Source: Flavobacteriales bacterium UBA7666 (GTDB lineage: Bacteria > Bacteroidota > Bacteroidia > Flavobacteriales_D > Crocinitomicaceae). From it: a stretch of 15,610 nt of DNA. The notes beneath the pieces are model-generated. The model worked only from the letters and a program-made list of their open reading frames with translations, searched no databases and was not told the DNA's origin. Numbering within the stretch: position 1 is the stretch's first letter; every line of letters begins with the position of its first letter. The stretch spans positions 35,355-50,964 of the forward strand of contig DLHO01000001.1 in NCBI GenBank assembly GCA_002483265.1, in the 5' to 3' direction. Both the position numbers and the translations under genes were made by a program. This document shows positions 6,113-13,489 of the stretch, piece after piece.

Positions 6113-8635
6113 ATGTCTGAAAAACATTTCAATATAAAAGGTTTGAATGACGAGGAGGTAATTCTTGCAAGGGAGAAATTTGATCAAAACAAATTAGACT
6201 TCAAAAAAGAAAACAACTTCTTAGATGCTGTAAAACGCATTATAAAAGAGCCAATGATAATTTTGTTGTTGGTTGCTTCTACTATCTATTTCATTAGTGG
6301 CGAAACTGGCAACGGAATTTTCCTGGTTATCGCCATTATCTTCATTACTTCTATTTCTCTTTATCAATATTCCAGAAGCAAAAATGCTTTAGAAAAGCTA
6401 AAAGATTTTTCACAACCCAGTTGCAAGGTTATTCGTAATGGTAAAATTGATGAAATAAAAAACGATGACATCGTAGTGGGCGACTGCCTGATGGTTGAAG
6501 AAGGCACATCTATTACCGCAGACGGTACCATTATTCACTCAAACGACTTTTCGGTTAATGAATCGATACTTACCGGTGAATCGCTTGCTGTTTTTAAGGA
6601 TCTAGAAAAGGAAGATAAGTTTATATATAGCGGAACAACGGTAGCCAGTGGCTTAGCCATAGCGAAAATTACCGCTATTGGCAACAAAACCAAATTAGGT
6701 AAAATTGGAATCAGCTTAGAAGGAATCAATGAAGAAAAAACGCCTTTAGAAATACAAATTAACAATTTTGTTAAATGGATGGTGATTACGGGCGCAATTG
6801 TTTTTGTAATTGTTTGGGTACTTAATTATTGGCAGTCGCAAAATTTATTAAATAGCCTATTACAGTCGCTCACCTTAGCAATGAGTATTTTGCCTGAAGA
6901 AATCCCTGTGGCTTTCACCACTTTTATGGCTTTAGGTGCTTGGCGTTTAATGAAAATGGGCATTGTTGTAAAACAAATGAAAACGGTTGAGACCTTAGGT
7001 AGTGCTACTGTTATCTGCATCGATAAAACTGGAACGATTACAGAAAACAAAATGAGTTTGGCTCGGCTATTTGTGCTGAAAAGCAATACAATATTTGACC
7101 CTGAAAAGGAATTAAACAATGACGAAAAAGAATTAATAGAATTAGCAATGTGGGCAAGTGAGCCTATTCCCTTTGACCCAATGGAAGTGGCATTGCATCA
7201 AAAGTATAAAGAGCTAACACAAAATGACGAACGACCCAATTATAAACTCATATACGAATATCCATTAGGCGGTAAACCGCCAATGATGACCCATATCTTT
7301 TCGGATAATAGAGGTAACAGAATTATCGCAACTAAAGGAGCCCCGGAAGCACTTATCAATGTATCAAATCTTACGGAATCTGAAAAAGAGCAAATTCATT
7401 TAGCTATTCAACTTTTAGCAAATGAAGGTTACAGAGTATTAGGTGTTGGGGTTTCTAATTTTAAAGGAGATAACTATCCGGAAAAACAACAAGATTTAAT
7501 TTTTCAATTTAAAGGAATCGTTGCTTTTTATGATCCACCTAAAAAAAACATCCAAAGCGTATTGGACGATTTTTATAAAGCAGGTATTCATGTAAAAATT
7601 ATTACCGGAGATAATGCAGCCACGACTGCTTCCATTGCAAAACAAATTAATTTTAAGGGTTACAACAAAACTATTTCAGGAGATGAACTAATGGAATTAT
7701 CTGAAAAAGATTTACAAACCTCCGTAACGAATACTGCGATTTTTACAAGAATGTTTCCAGAAGCCAAACTGAAAATAATTAACGCTCTAAAATCTAACAA
7801 TCAAATAGTGGCGATGACAGGCGATGGCGTTAATGATGGTCCGGCATTGAAAGCAGCACATATAGGAATTGCCATGGGCAAAAAAGGAACAGAAATAGCA
7901 AAGCAAGCAGCATCACTAATTTTATTAGAAGACGATTTGTCTAAAATGGTGGATGCAATTGCAATGGGGAGAAAGATTTACACAAATCTTAAAAAGGCAA
8001 TTCAATACATCATATCTATACACATACCAATCATTCTGACAGTTTTTATTCCTTTAGCTTTAGGATGGCTTTATCCCAATATTTTCTCTCCTGTTCACAT
8101 CATTTTTTTAGAAATAATAATGGGCCCAACTTGTTCAATCATTTATGAAAACGAACCAATGGAAGCAAATACAATGTTGCAAAAACCCAAGCCGCGGACA
8201 ACAACTTTCTTTAATTGGAGAGAACTATCCGTAAGCATTGTACAAGGATTATTCATAACAGCAGGAACATTGTTTATTTACCAATATTCAGTAATGAATG
8301 GTTATGATGAAGCGCTTACACGAACAATGACTTTCACTGTTTTAATTACAGCAAACATTTTTCTTACATTAATAAACCGTTCTTTTTATTATTCCATTTT
8401 GACGACCTTAAAGTATAAAAACAAGATGGTTCTATTAATCATTTTCATAACCATCGTCATTGTTGGTCTTATCCTTTACATAAAACCATTGACAACATTT
8501 TTTGAGTTTGACACATTAAGTGGATTGCAACTATTGACTTGTATTATCATTGGTTTTATCTCAGTAATATGGTTTGAAATAGTGAAACTCATTAAGAGAA
8601 CAAAAACAAATAAAGACAGGAGAGCCAGCTTATAA
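6113..8635 (+). CDS. P2-like cation-translocating P-type ATPase
   Basis: The protein has 840 residues from the ATG at 6113; a TTG at 6059 is open in frame but would add 18 residues unlike the family. All core motifs are intact: TGES of the actuator domain (T154-S157), the phosphorylated aspartate D304 in DKTGT, KGAPE in the nucleotide-binding domain (K408-E412), DPPK (from D474) and TGDGVNDGPA (TGD aspartate D571). The transmembrane pattern is that of calcium-pump-like (COG0474) enzymes, with the helix-4 motif LPEEIPV (P261-P265). Helix 6 reads LEIIMGPTCSIIYENEP rather than the VNLVTDG of SERCA-type calcium pumps, so the transported ion cannot be assigned. No N-terminal metal-binding domain (CxxC) is present, which argues against a Cu/Zn/Cd pump. 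The stop codon lies inside the right end repeat of the cassette-like unit. Confidence 0.9.
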   Translation: MSEKHFNIKGLNDEEVILAREKFDQNKLDFKKENNFLDAVKRIIKEPMIILLLVASTIYFISGETGNGIFLVIAIIFITSISLYQYSRSKNALEKLKDFSQPSCKVIRNGKIDEIKNDDIVVGDCLMVEEGTSITADGTIIHSNDFSVNESILTGESLAVFKDLEKEDKFIYSGTTVASGLAIAKITAIGNKTKLGKIGISLEGINEEKTPLEIQINNFVKWMVITGAIVFVIVWVLNYWQSQNLLNSLLQSLTLAMSILPEEIPVAFTTFMALGAWRLMKMGIVVKQMKTVETLGSATVICIDKTGTITENKMSLARLFVLKSNTIFDPEKELNNDEKELIELAMWASEPIPFDPMEVALHQKYKELTQNDERPNYKLIYEYPLGGKPPMMTHIFSDNRGNRIIATKGAPEALINVSNLTESEKEQIHLAIQLLANEGYRVLGVGVSNFKGDNYPEKQQDLIFQFKGIVAFYDPPKKNIQSVLDDFYKAGIHVKIITGDNAATTASIAKQINFKGYNKTISGDELMELSEKDLQTSVTNTAIFTRMFPEAKLKIINALKSNNQIVAMTGDGVNDGPALKAAHIGIAMGKKGTEIAKQAASLILLEDDLSKMVDAIAMGRKIYTNLKKAIQYIISIHIPIILTVFIPLALGWLYPNIFSPVHIIFLEIIMGPTCSIIYENEPMEANTMLQKPKPRTTTFFNWRELSVSIVQGLFITAGTLFIYQYSVMNGYDEALTRTMTFTVLITANIFLTLINRSFYYSILTTLKYKNKMVLLIIFITIVIVGLILYIKPLTTFFEFDTLSGLQLLTCIIIGFISVIWFEIVKLIKRTKTNKDRRASL

Positions 8636-8636
8636 C
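8628..8636. repeat. Right end of cassette-like unit (9-bp inverted repeat)
   Basis: GCTTATAAC is the exact complement of the left-end GTTATAAGC (5458-5466) and overlaps the ATPase stop codon (8633-8635). Nineteen bases later comes the junction-like AACGTTACC (8652-8660), which resembles AACGTTATA at the left end. The distance from here to the ACGTTA (about 28 bases) is shorter than a usual attC site. Confidence 0.4.
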
Positions 8637-8726
8637 AGCACATTGGCAAAAAACGTTACCAATCATTGTAAAGCGCAATACATCGTTCTTTCAGTGCCAT
8701 TTAATCCTGCTTCAACTTAAATTACT

Positions 8727-8744
8727 GCGGCTTAAGCTGCTTTT
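8727..8744 (+). terminator. Possible intrinsic terminator after the ATPase gene
   Basis: GCGGC and GCTGC pair (one G-T wobble) around a TTAA loop at 8727-8740, and TTTT follows at once. The stem is only 5 bp, so the call is weak, but the position about 90 bases after the ATPase stop and before the next promoter region is suitable. Confidence 0.35.
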
Positions 8745-8774
8745 ATCTATTTCAAACCGGAAGATTGCATTAGA

Positions 8775-8797
8775 ATTGTTGGATCAAATTCAACAAT
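8775..8797 (+). promoter_or_regulatory. Hairpin directly in front of the protease start codon
   Basis: Bases 8775-8784 and 8788-8797 pair as a 10-bp stem (arms ATTGTTG and CAACAAT plus three inner pairs, one of them G-T) around the loop CAA. The stem ends one base before the ATG at 8798, so in mRNA it would cover the ribosome-binding region. The same bases form a dyad in DNA and could instead be an operator. Either reading is inference. Confidence 0.5.
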
Positions 8798-9679
8798 ATG
8801 CTCGAAAAATTTAGAACGCTCTACGAAAAGAACCTATCCCTTAAACTGATAATTGTATTCCTGGTTGTTTTCGCTTCAATAGCCATAATGATTCCCATCA
8901 TTCAGCTCGCTCTGCTGTTTGGAGTAGATCTTATGAAAGATAACGGTGTTCGAATGAAAGTTGATTTTGGCAACGTCTTTTTCTTTTTTCTTTTTGGCGC
9001 TTGTTCCATTGCAATTATAGGACTTGCACAGAAATATTTACACAAAAGAACACTCGCTGATCTCGGCTTTAAAACCAAAGTTCTAAAGCTTTTCTTCATT
9101 GGTTTTTTGGTAGGCGTGTTTATGGTTGGATTGGAATACCTGGTACTGGGAATAAGTGCACATGAGGTCAAATTCGTATCTATAATCCCCAGCAACATTT
9201 CCATACCTGCTTATATTGGTTATTATAGCTATTTCTTTTTCGGGATGTTAATCTGGAACTCGCTCATTGAGGAATTGGGCTGTCGTGCTTATCCTATTGA
9301 AACACTTCGGAAACATCTGAATCCCCACATCATTTTCATCCTAATGGGAGTTCTTTTTACGCTCGGTCATTTTGTTATTCGTGATTTCAGCGTCGCTTCT
9401 GCGATAAGCTTGTTTATAAGCTCCTACGCCTTGTCAGGGGTTTACTATTATTCCGGTTCCATTTGGTTGGCTATTGGAGTTCATACCGGCATGAATTGGT
9501 TTGGTTTTTCCTTTGGTGGAAATGTAGACAATTGGAAATTGGGAGCATTGGTCCGAATTGAAATTCAGGATATTCCCACAGGAATTTTTTACGCTACTGG
9601 CCCACTCATTGGAATAGGTGTATTCTTGCTTGTGAGGGTTGCCAATAAAAAAGGTCTTTTCAAAAAAATCTACAAGTAG
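8798..9679 (+). CDS. CPBP-family intramembrane metalloprotease (CAAX/Abi-like)
   Basis: This 293-residue, strongly hydrophobic protein has about seven to eight membrane segments, starting at residues ~17-42. It carries the three conserved motifs of the CPBP (Abi, Rce1-like) family: EELGCR (E158, E159, R163), FTLGH (F187, H191) and HTGMN (H229, N233). These residues form the catalytic centre of Rce1-type intramembrane glutamic endopeptidases. Family members cleave prenylated proteins in eukaryotes; in bacteria they are linked to bacteriocin immunity, peptide maturation and control of membrane signalling, and the substrate here is unknown. The LytS-type kinase gene starts 38 bases downstream on the same strand, so co-transcription and joint function are likely. 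The start codon is abutted by a hairpin (8775-8797). Confidence 0.9.
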   Translation: MLEKFRTLYEKNLSLKLIIVFLVVFASIAIMIPIIQLALLFGVDLMKDNGVRMKVDFGNVFFFFLFGACSIAIIGLAQKYLHKRTLADLGFKTKVLKLFFIGFLVGVFMVGLEYLVLGISAHEVKFVSIIPSNISIPAYIGYYSYFFFGMLIWNSLIEELGCRAYPIETLRKHLNPHIIFILMGVLFTLGHFVIRDFSVASAISLFISSYALSGVYYYSGSIWLAIGVHTGMNWFGFSFGGNVDNWKLGALVRIEIQDIPTGIFYATGPLIGIGVFLLVRVANKKGLFKKIYK

Positions 9680-9694
9680 GAAAGAAACAAAATC

Positions 9695-9702
9695 TATCTT
9701 TA
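9695..9702 (+). promoter_or_regulatory. -7-like promoter box in front of the sensor kinase
   Basis: TATCTTTA matches the Bacteroidota -7 element TAnnTTTG in seven of eight positions and lies 15 bases before the kinase start. I see no good TTG at the -33 position, so an independent promoter for the kinase genes is only possible. Confidence 0.25.
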
Positions 9703-9717
9703 CTTATCGCTAATTCA

Positions 9718-10746
9718 ATGACAAACGCAATCAAAAATAACAGATTTCGCATTTACCCATGGGTATTCATCCCATTACTTGGGTTGATCTACTACACTAC
9801 ATTTTTCATGATGAGTATGATGAGCGATGCTAATTTCGGTTTCGATTGGATCGGTGCACTCATTATTTCAATTCAATTTGGGCTTATTTGGTCGCTTACT
9901 CAATTTGCACTAAATAAGTTATTAAAAAGGGGATGGCAGATGAATATTCAATTGTTCATCTTTGGTGTTATAGCAATTGTCATATTAAACGATTGTATCT
10001 TCTTTACCTTAAGGACTATTTACGTTACAATCAATTATCCGGAATTTCCACTATTCAATTGGTTGTTACTTGTACTTACATCACTTGATGGTCTATTAAA
10101 AGGAATTATCGTTATTAGCCTTTTGTTCAGTCTCCATTTTTTCAAACGATGGCGGCTTGAAAACGAAGAAAATGAACGATTAAAACGAAACGAATTGGAA
10201 CTTCAGAATAGAGCATTAAAAAGTCAACTAAATCCACATTTTCTATTCAATAATCTGAATACATTATCCGGATTAATCCGACAGGATCAGTCGATTGCAA
10301 ATGAATTTTTAAAAGAAATGTCAGATATGTATCGCTACATTTTAAAAACAACTGAAACGGAGGTTGTTCCATTGACTGATGAGATTCAATTTGCCGAAAG
10401 CTACACCCGTTTGCTAAAAAAACGCTTCGGTAAAAACTTCAATTACTCCATAATAGTAAGCGATTACGATTATGTCCTTCCACCCATTTCCTTGCATTTA
10501 TTGTTAGAGAATATTATCAAACACAATCGGATTGATGCCGAATTTCCTATGCATTTCACGATTAAACAAAAGGAAGGATCATTGTTTGTTGAAAATACAA
10601 TCAGCCGAAAGAACAACGTGGATTCTACAAAAAAAGGACTGCAGATTTTAACCGAACAATACACCTTTCTTACAAACAAAACCATCGAAATCAACGAAGA
10701 CAACAACCTGTTTTCGGTTAAACTACCCTTGCTGAAAATAAAATGA
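9718..10746 (+). CDS. LytS/YehU-family sensor histidine kinase
   Basis: This 342-residue protein has four N-terminal membrane helices (about residues 14-33, 46-68, 79-100 and 116-142), then a coiled-coil-like charged linker (RLENEENERLKRNELELQNR) and the His_kinase (PF06580) core LKSQLNPHFLFNNLN. The probable phosphorylated histidine is H174. The ATP-binding part is short, with the N-box at ENIIKHN (E264-N270), but the usual D-x-G and multi-glycine boxes are reduced to the stretch STKKGLQILTEQY near the end. This is normal to slightly degenerate for this family. Its stop overlaps the start of the LytTR regulator gene by four bases (ATGA), the usual sign of a cognate pair with coupled translation. 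The upstream CPBP protease may belong to the same operon. The sensed signal is unknown; no periplasmic sensor domain is present. Confidence 0.9.
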   Translation: MTNAIKNNRFRIYPWVFIPLLGLIYYTTFFMMSMMSDANFGFDWIGALIISIQFGLIWSLTQFALNKLLKRGWQMNIQLFIFGVIAIVILNDCIFFTLRTIYVTINYPEFPLFNWLLLVLTSLDGLLKGIIVISLLFSLHFFKRWRLENEENERLKRNELELQNRALKSQLNPHFLFNNLNTLSGLIRQDQSIANEFLKEMSDMYRYILKTTETEVVPLTDEIQFAESYTRLLKKRFGKNFNYSIIVSDYDYVLPPISLHLLLENIIKHNRIDAEFPMHFTIKQKEGSLFVENTISRKNNVDSTKKGLQILTEQYTFLTNKTIEINEDNNLFSVKLPLLKIK

Positions 10747-11501
10747 TGCATGTATTAATCATAGAAGATGAAGAAAGCGCTTTTGAAAACTTGAAACGCA
10801 TCTTATTGGAAATTGATCCTATGATTCATATCATTTCATGGTTGCAGAGTGTTGAGCAATCAATCAATTGGTTCAAAACAAATGATTTTCCTGATCTCAT
10901 CTTTTTAGATATTCAGTTAAGTGATGATTTAAGCTTTAAAATCTTTGAATCTGTAGAAGTAACCTCACCAATTGTATTTACAACTGCTTTCGATGAATAC
11001 GCGATCAAAGCGTTCGAATTAAACAGTATCGATTACATTCTAAAGCCCATCTCAAGGAGTAGTATAGAAAAGTCAATTACGAAGTACAAGTCGAGTATAA
11101 ATCGTCCTCCTAAATCGTACAATAGCTTCATTCAAGATTTAAAGTCTGTTTCGATCAATCCATCCTATAAAGAGCGATTTTTGGTCAACAAAGCAGATGA
11201 ATTATTAATCGTTCCAACCGCAAACATCTCTTATTTCTTTAAGGAAAACGATACTTACATCGTATTAAAAAATGGCGATCGCTACGCTATAAAATTCACG
11301 TTAGATGAGCTCATTAATTTATTAGACCCCATTCAATTCTATAGAATCAATCGTCAAATGATTGTTAGTATAAATGCCATATCTAAAATTACTTTATGGT
11401 TCAAAGGGAAACTAAAATTGCGGCTGATTCCAGAATTTGATAGCACTGTTTTTGTTAGTAGGGAAGGCGCCACAAAATTTAAAGCTTGGGTGGACAAATA
11501 A
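10743..11501 (+). CDS. LytTR-family response regulator
   Basis: This 252-residue protein joins an N-terminal receiver domain to a C-terminal LytTR DNA-binding domain. The receiver carries the acidic pocket E8-D9, the phosphoacceptor D56 in LIFLDIQ, a threonine at T80/T81 (FTTAFDEYAIKAF) and K101 in YILKP. After a linker of ~40 residues, the LytTR domain starts near residue 145 (RFLVNKADELLIVP) and contains the typical FYRINRQMIVSINAI pattern. Such regulators bind as dimers to paired direct repeats. The ATG at 10743 overlaps the kinase stop; a second ATG at 10746 is equally possible and would lose one residue. Likely targets are nearby membrane genes, but I found no paired repeat that I could call a binding site. 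Confidence 0.92.
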   Translation: MMHVLIIEDEESAFENLKRILLEIDPMIHIISWLQSVEQSINWFKTNDFPDLIFLDIQLSDDLSFKIFESVEVTSPIVFTTAFDEYAIKAFELNSIDYILKPISRSSIEKSITKYKSSINRPPKSYNSFIQDLKSVSINPSYKERFLVNKADELLIVPTANISYFFKENDTYIVLKNGDRYAIKFTLDELINLLDPIQFYRINRQMIVSINAISKITLWFKGKLKLRLIPEFDSTVFVSREGATKFKAWVDK

Positions 11502-11717
11502 CTACTATTGAGAATACAGGGCTAAATTTTCATGTTAGTTTTGGAAACGTATTTTTCTTGTTTTTTATACTAGATTATAGTAAAATCATTTTTCACACCG
11601 ATCGTATAGATTTACGCACATAGCAAAAGTTAATTAAACTGATTCCCACCTTCGGCAAGTCCATTAAATCATTCCATTTAAAAATTATCAAATTTCCGGA
11701 TAAGAAGTCCTCTTTGT

Positions 11718-13013
11718 TTAAAAATCAAATAATTCCTTTGCTTCTTCCAGCAAATTCTCGCCTTCTTCTCCGGCCTTTTTCGTTGCATCCTTGAGTGTTT
11801 CTCCATTGCTGAAGCTGTCAATCTGATCCACTGCATTTTCAAGTACGGCTGTTTTTTGAGCAATTTTTGATGCATTGGGAACTTTACTGTTCTTCAACAA
11901 TTTATTGGTGTTCACATCCTTCAATCGGTTATAGGTAAAAGAGCTCGCAATTTTCAGCATGAATACTTTATCGTATACTTCTTTCAAAACCGTTTCGGAA
12001 TCGTCTTTTTTCAGATAGCTAATGCATTCATCAATAAGAACTTTGTCATCATCCGTAAGCAGCTTACTCTTCTTCAATTTATTGAGTGAACTAATTGCCT
12101 TGTCCTTATTACCTTTTTCAAGTTGCACATACACATCAATGATCCAAACCAATTCGTTATCCAGTTTCAGTGTTTTACAATCCTTTAATACTTGCTCAAA
12201 GTCTTCCAATGCACGCTCTTGATCGATCTCGCGCTCCATCATCAACCTATCCACTCCACGGTAAACATGATTCATTGCACGATAAGCCACATAAGATTCC
12301 TTTTTGTTGAACTTTCCTAGCTGTAGCGAGTTTATGGTATAAGTCAAATCGATATCCTTGTTCTTTTTGAGCCATTTCAGGTTATTGGTGTATTCATTTT
12401 CGGATAAGTAGTACAGACCCTTTTGCATGAAAACAAAACCTCTCCCGAAACGCAGGTCGCTTTTCAATTCAGAATCCGGTAACTGATCAATATCCGTTTC
12501 AGCACATTCATATAGGGCTATTTCAGTTCCCAAACTACTGCTTGTCATAGCTAAACAAGTCAGGAAAGCATGTTCCAGGGCTTCTTGTTCCAATTTCGCT
12601 TTGTCCTTAAAATAATGCGCACTTTTTGTGCCGTTCCAGATTCTTCTGAAAGCATCCACGATAACAGGAAATTCATCTTCATCTGTTTTCGATACAAATT
12701 CATCCATTTTATCGTAGACCTGGTACATTGCCCAGTAATCCTTTACGGACAATTCATCGGCATGATTCAATTGCATCATCTTTTGGACCAGTTTATCCGT
12801 ATCTCTCTTAAACGCTTTGAATTTGGTAGAAGTCGTGTCATCTGAAGCGGAGGCGCGGATCATGAGTTTTACAAACTTGTACGGAACCACTTTTCCCGAA
12901 ATCAGGTTTTCATTCAAGGCAACGCGGTCTTGTTCCAACAATTCTTCATCTGTTTTTTCGGAAGAACAAGCAGTTAAAAGAAGTAGTAATGAGAGGTAAA
13001 ACAGTTTTTTCAT
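11718..13013 (-). CDS. Alpha-helical lipoprotein of unknown function
   Basis: This 431-residue protein begins with a lipoprotein signal peptide: MKK, a leucine-rich core and the lipobox LTAC with the modified cysteine C16. The mature part is charged and predicted to be mostly alpha-helical, with many K/E/D/L residues and helix-turn-helix spacing reminiscent of TPR-like or similar solenoid repeats (for example around residues 265-320), but I cannot assign a family. The C-terminus ends in a helical tail rich in E, A and K. It is most likely anchored at the inner or outer membrane facing the periplasm. A good Bacteroidota promoter candidate lies just upstream (13032-13063). The gene is alone on this strand and convergent with the LytTR regulator gene, with a 216-base gap that holds no convincing terminator. 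Confidence 0.85.
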   Translation of the reverse strand: MKKLFYLSLLLLLTACSSEKTDEELLEQDRVALNENLISGKVVPYKFVKLMIRASASDDTTSTKFKAFKRDTDKLVQKMMQLNHADELSVKDYWAMYQVYDKMDEFVSKTDEDEFPVIVDAFRRIWNGTKSAHYFKDKAKLEQEALEHAFLTCLAMTSSSLGTEIALYECAETDIDQLPDSELKSDLRFGRGFVFMQKGLYYLSENEYTNNLKWLKKNKDIDLTYTINSLQLGKFNKKESYVAYRAMNHVYRGVDRLMMEREIDQERALEDFEQVLKDCKTLKLDNELVWIIDVYVQLEKGNKDKAISSLNKLKKSKLLTDDDKVLIDECISYLKKDDSETVLKEVYDKVFMLKIASSFTYNRLKDVNTNKLLKNSKVPNASKIAQKTAVLENAVDQIDSFSNGETLKDATKKAGEEGENLLEEAKELFDF

Positions 13014-13031
13014 CGATTCAATGGATGTTTA

Positions 13032-13063
13032 AAAAGCTAATTTAAGTATTTCGAATTAGTCAA
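13032..13063 (-). promoter_or_regulatory. Promoter of the lipoprotein gene
   Basis: On the minus strand TTG (13063-13061), a 21-base spacer and TAGCTTTT (13039-13032) match the Bacteroidota promoter pattern TTG-N(about 19-21)-TAnnTTTG in all but the last base. The start codon lies 18 bases downstream of the -7 box. The -33 box is inside the fold-back element at 13048-13427, while the -7 box is outside it. Confidence 0.5.
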
Positions 13064-13080
13064 CAATTCTCCTTTATCCT

Positions 13081-13109
13081 CCTACTTTTTTCCGAGGCAA
13101 AAAAGTAGG
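13081..13109. repeat. Perfect 11-bp hairpin inside the spacer
   Basis: CCTACTTTTTT (13081-13091) and AAAAAAGTAGG (13099-13109) pair completely around CCGAGGC. I recall similar ...TTTTTTCCGxGGCAAAAAAGTA... motifs as dispersed intergenic repeats in Bacteroidota, but this is memory and not a search. It could act as a terminator in either direction. Confidence 0.6.
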
Positions 13110-13177
13110 CAAAAAATGCCTTTGCCCAATTACGACGTTCAAGCAGTCTCCCCTTTCGGGCTTATGCACAAAAAGAA

Positions 13178-13191
13178 GGGATCAGGATCCC
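13178..13191. repeat. Short palindromic repeat GGGATC-AG-GATCCC
   Basis: Two 6-bp arms surround two bases. A second small hairpin, TTTCGGT/ACCGAAA with a 7-base loop, follows at 13238-13258. Both lie in the middle of the fold-back element and add to its structured appearance. Confidence 0.45.
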
Positions 13192-13489
13192 AAATGCAAA
13201 CCAAAGCAGTTTTACAAACGCTTCGGTTTTTAGCACTTTTCGGTATAAGCAACCGAAATGGAAGACTTTTGTTTTCATCGAGTCAATAGTAAGGACGGGG
13301 AATGATTTCGAGTAAAAGGATCAATTTCACTATTGTGTAATTGGGTATTGTCCGCAGTCTCAATTCCCTTAACCAGAAAGTGGCATTTTTACCGAAAAGC
13401 AATCTTTTCGAAACACTAATTCGAAATGAAAAACAACTTACTTAGCTTATATAAGATGGGAAATTAATTTGAGGAATAAGCGCGTTCTC

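Larger units (their letters stand above)
13048..13427. mobile_element. MITE-like or structured fold-back element with 13-bp inverted ends
   Basis: The ends ATTTCGAATTAGT (13048-13060) and ACTAATTCGAAAT (13415-13427) are a perfect 13-bp inverted repeat. Further inverted repeats lie inside in nested order: AAAAATGCC (13112-13120) with GGCATTTTT (13382-13390), and CCCAATTAC (13125-13133) with GTAATTGGG (13337-13345). A third pair, CTTTTCGGTA (13236-13245) with TACCGAAAAG (13390-13399), competes with the nested set. Local hairpins are also present, the strongest at 13081-13109. No transposase gene is inside and I found no clear target-site duplication, so this is either a non-autonomous element, a decayed element or a long structured RNA gene. 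Confidence 0.5.
13014..13489. other. 476-base gene-free spacer, mostly a fold-back element
   Basis: No reading frame of credible length exists on either strand. The spacer holds the lipoprotein promoter at its left edge and the fold-back element 13048-13427. The last ~60 bases before 13490, downstream of the next gene's stop, show nothing I can name. Confidence 0.6.

Noticed and set aside
5458..8636. Insertion sequence bounded by the 9-bp inverted repeat
   Set aside because: Neither gene inside is a transposase and no target-site duplication is visible; a cassette-like reading fits the layout better.
11568..11582. TACTA/TAGTA dyad after the LytTR gene as terminator or operator
   Set aside because: Five AT-rich base pairs only, with no T-run after the stem.
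12022..12999. Plus-strand frames opposite the lipoprotein gene
   Set aside because: Low-complexity Ser/Phe-rich translations typical of the antisense of an AT-rich helical protein gene; the minus frame has a clear lipobox start.
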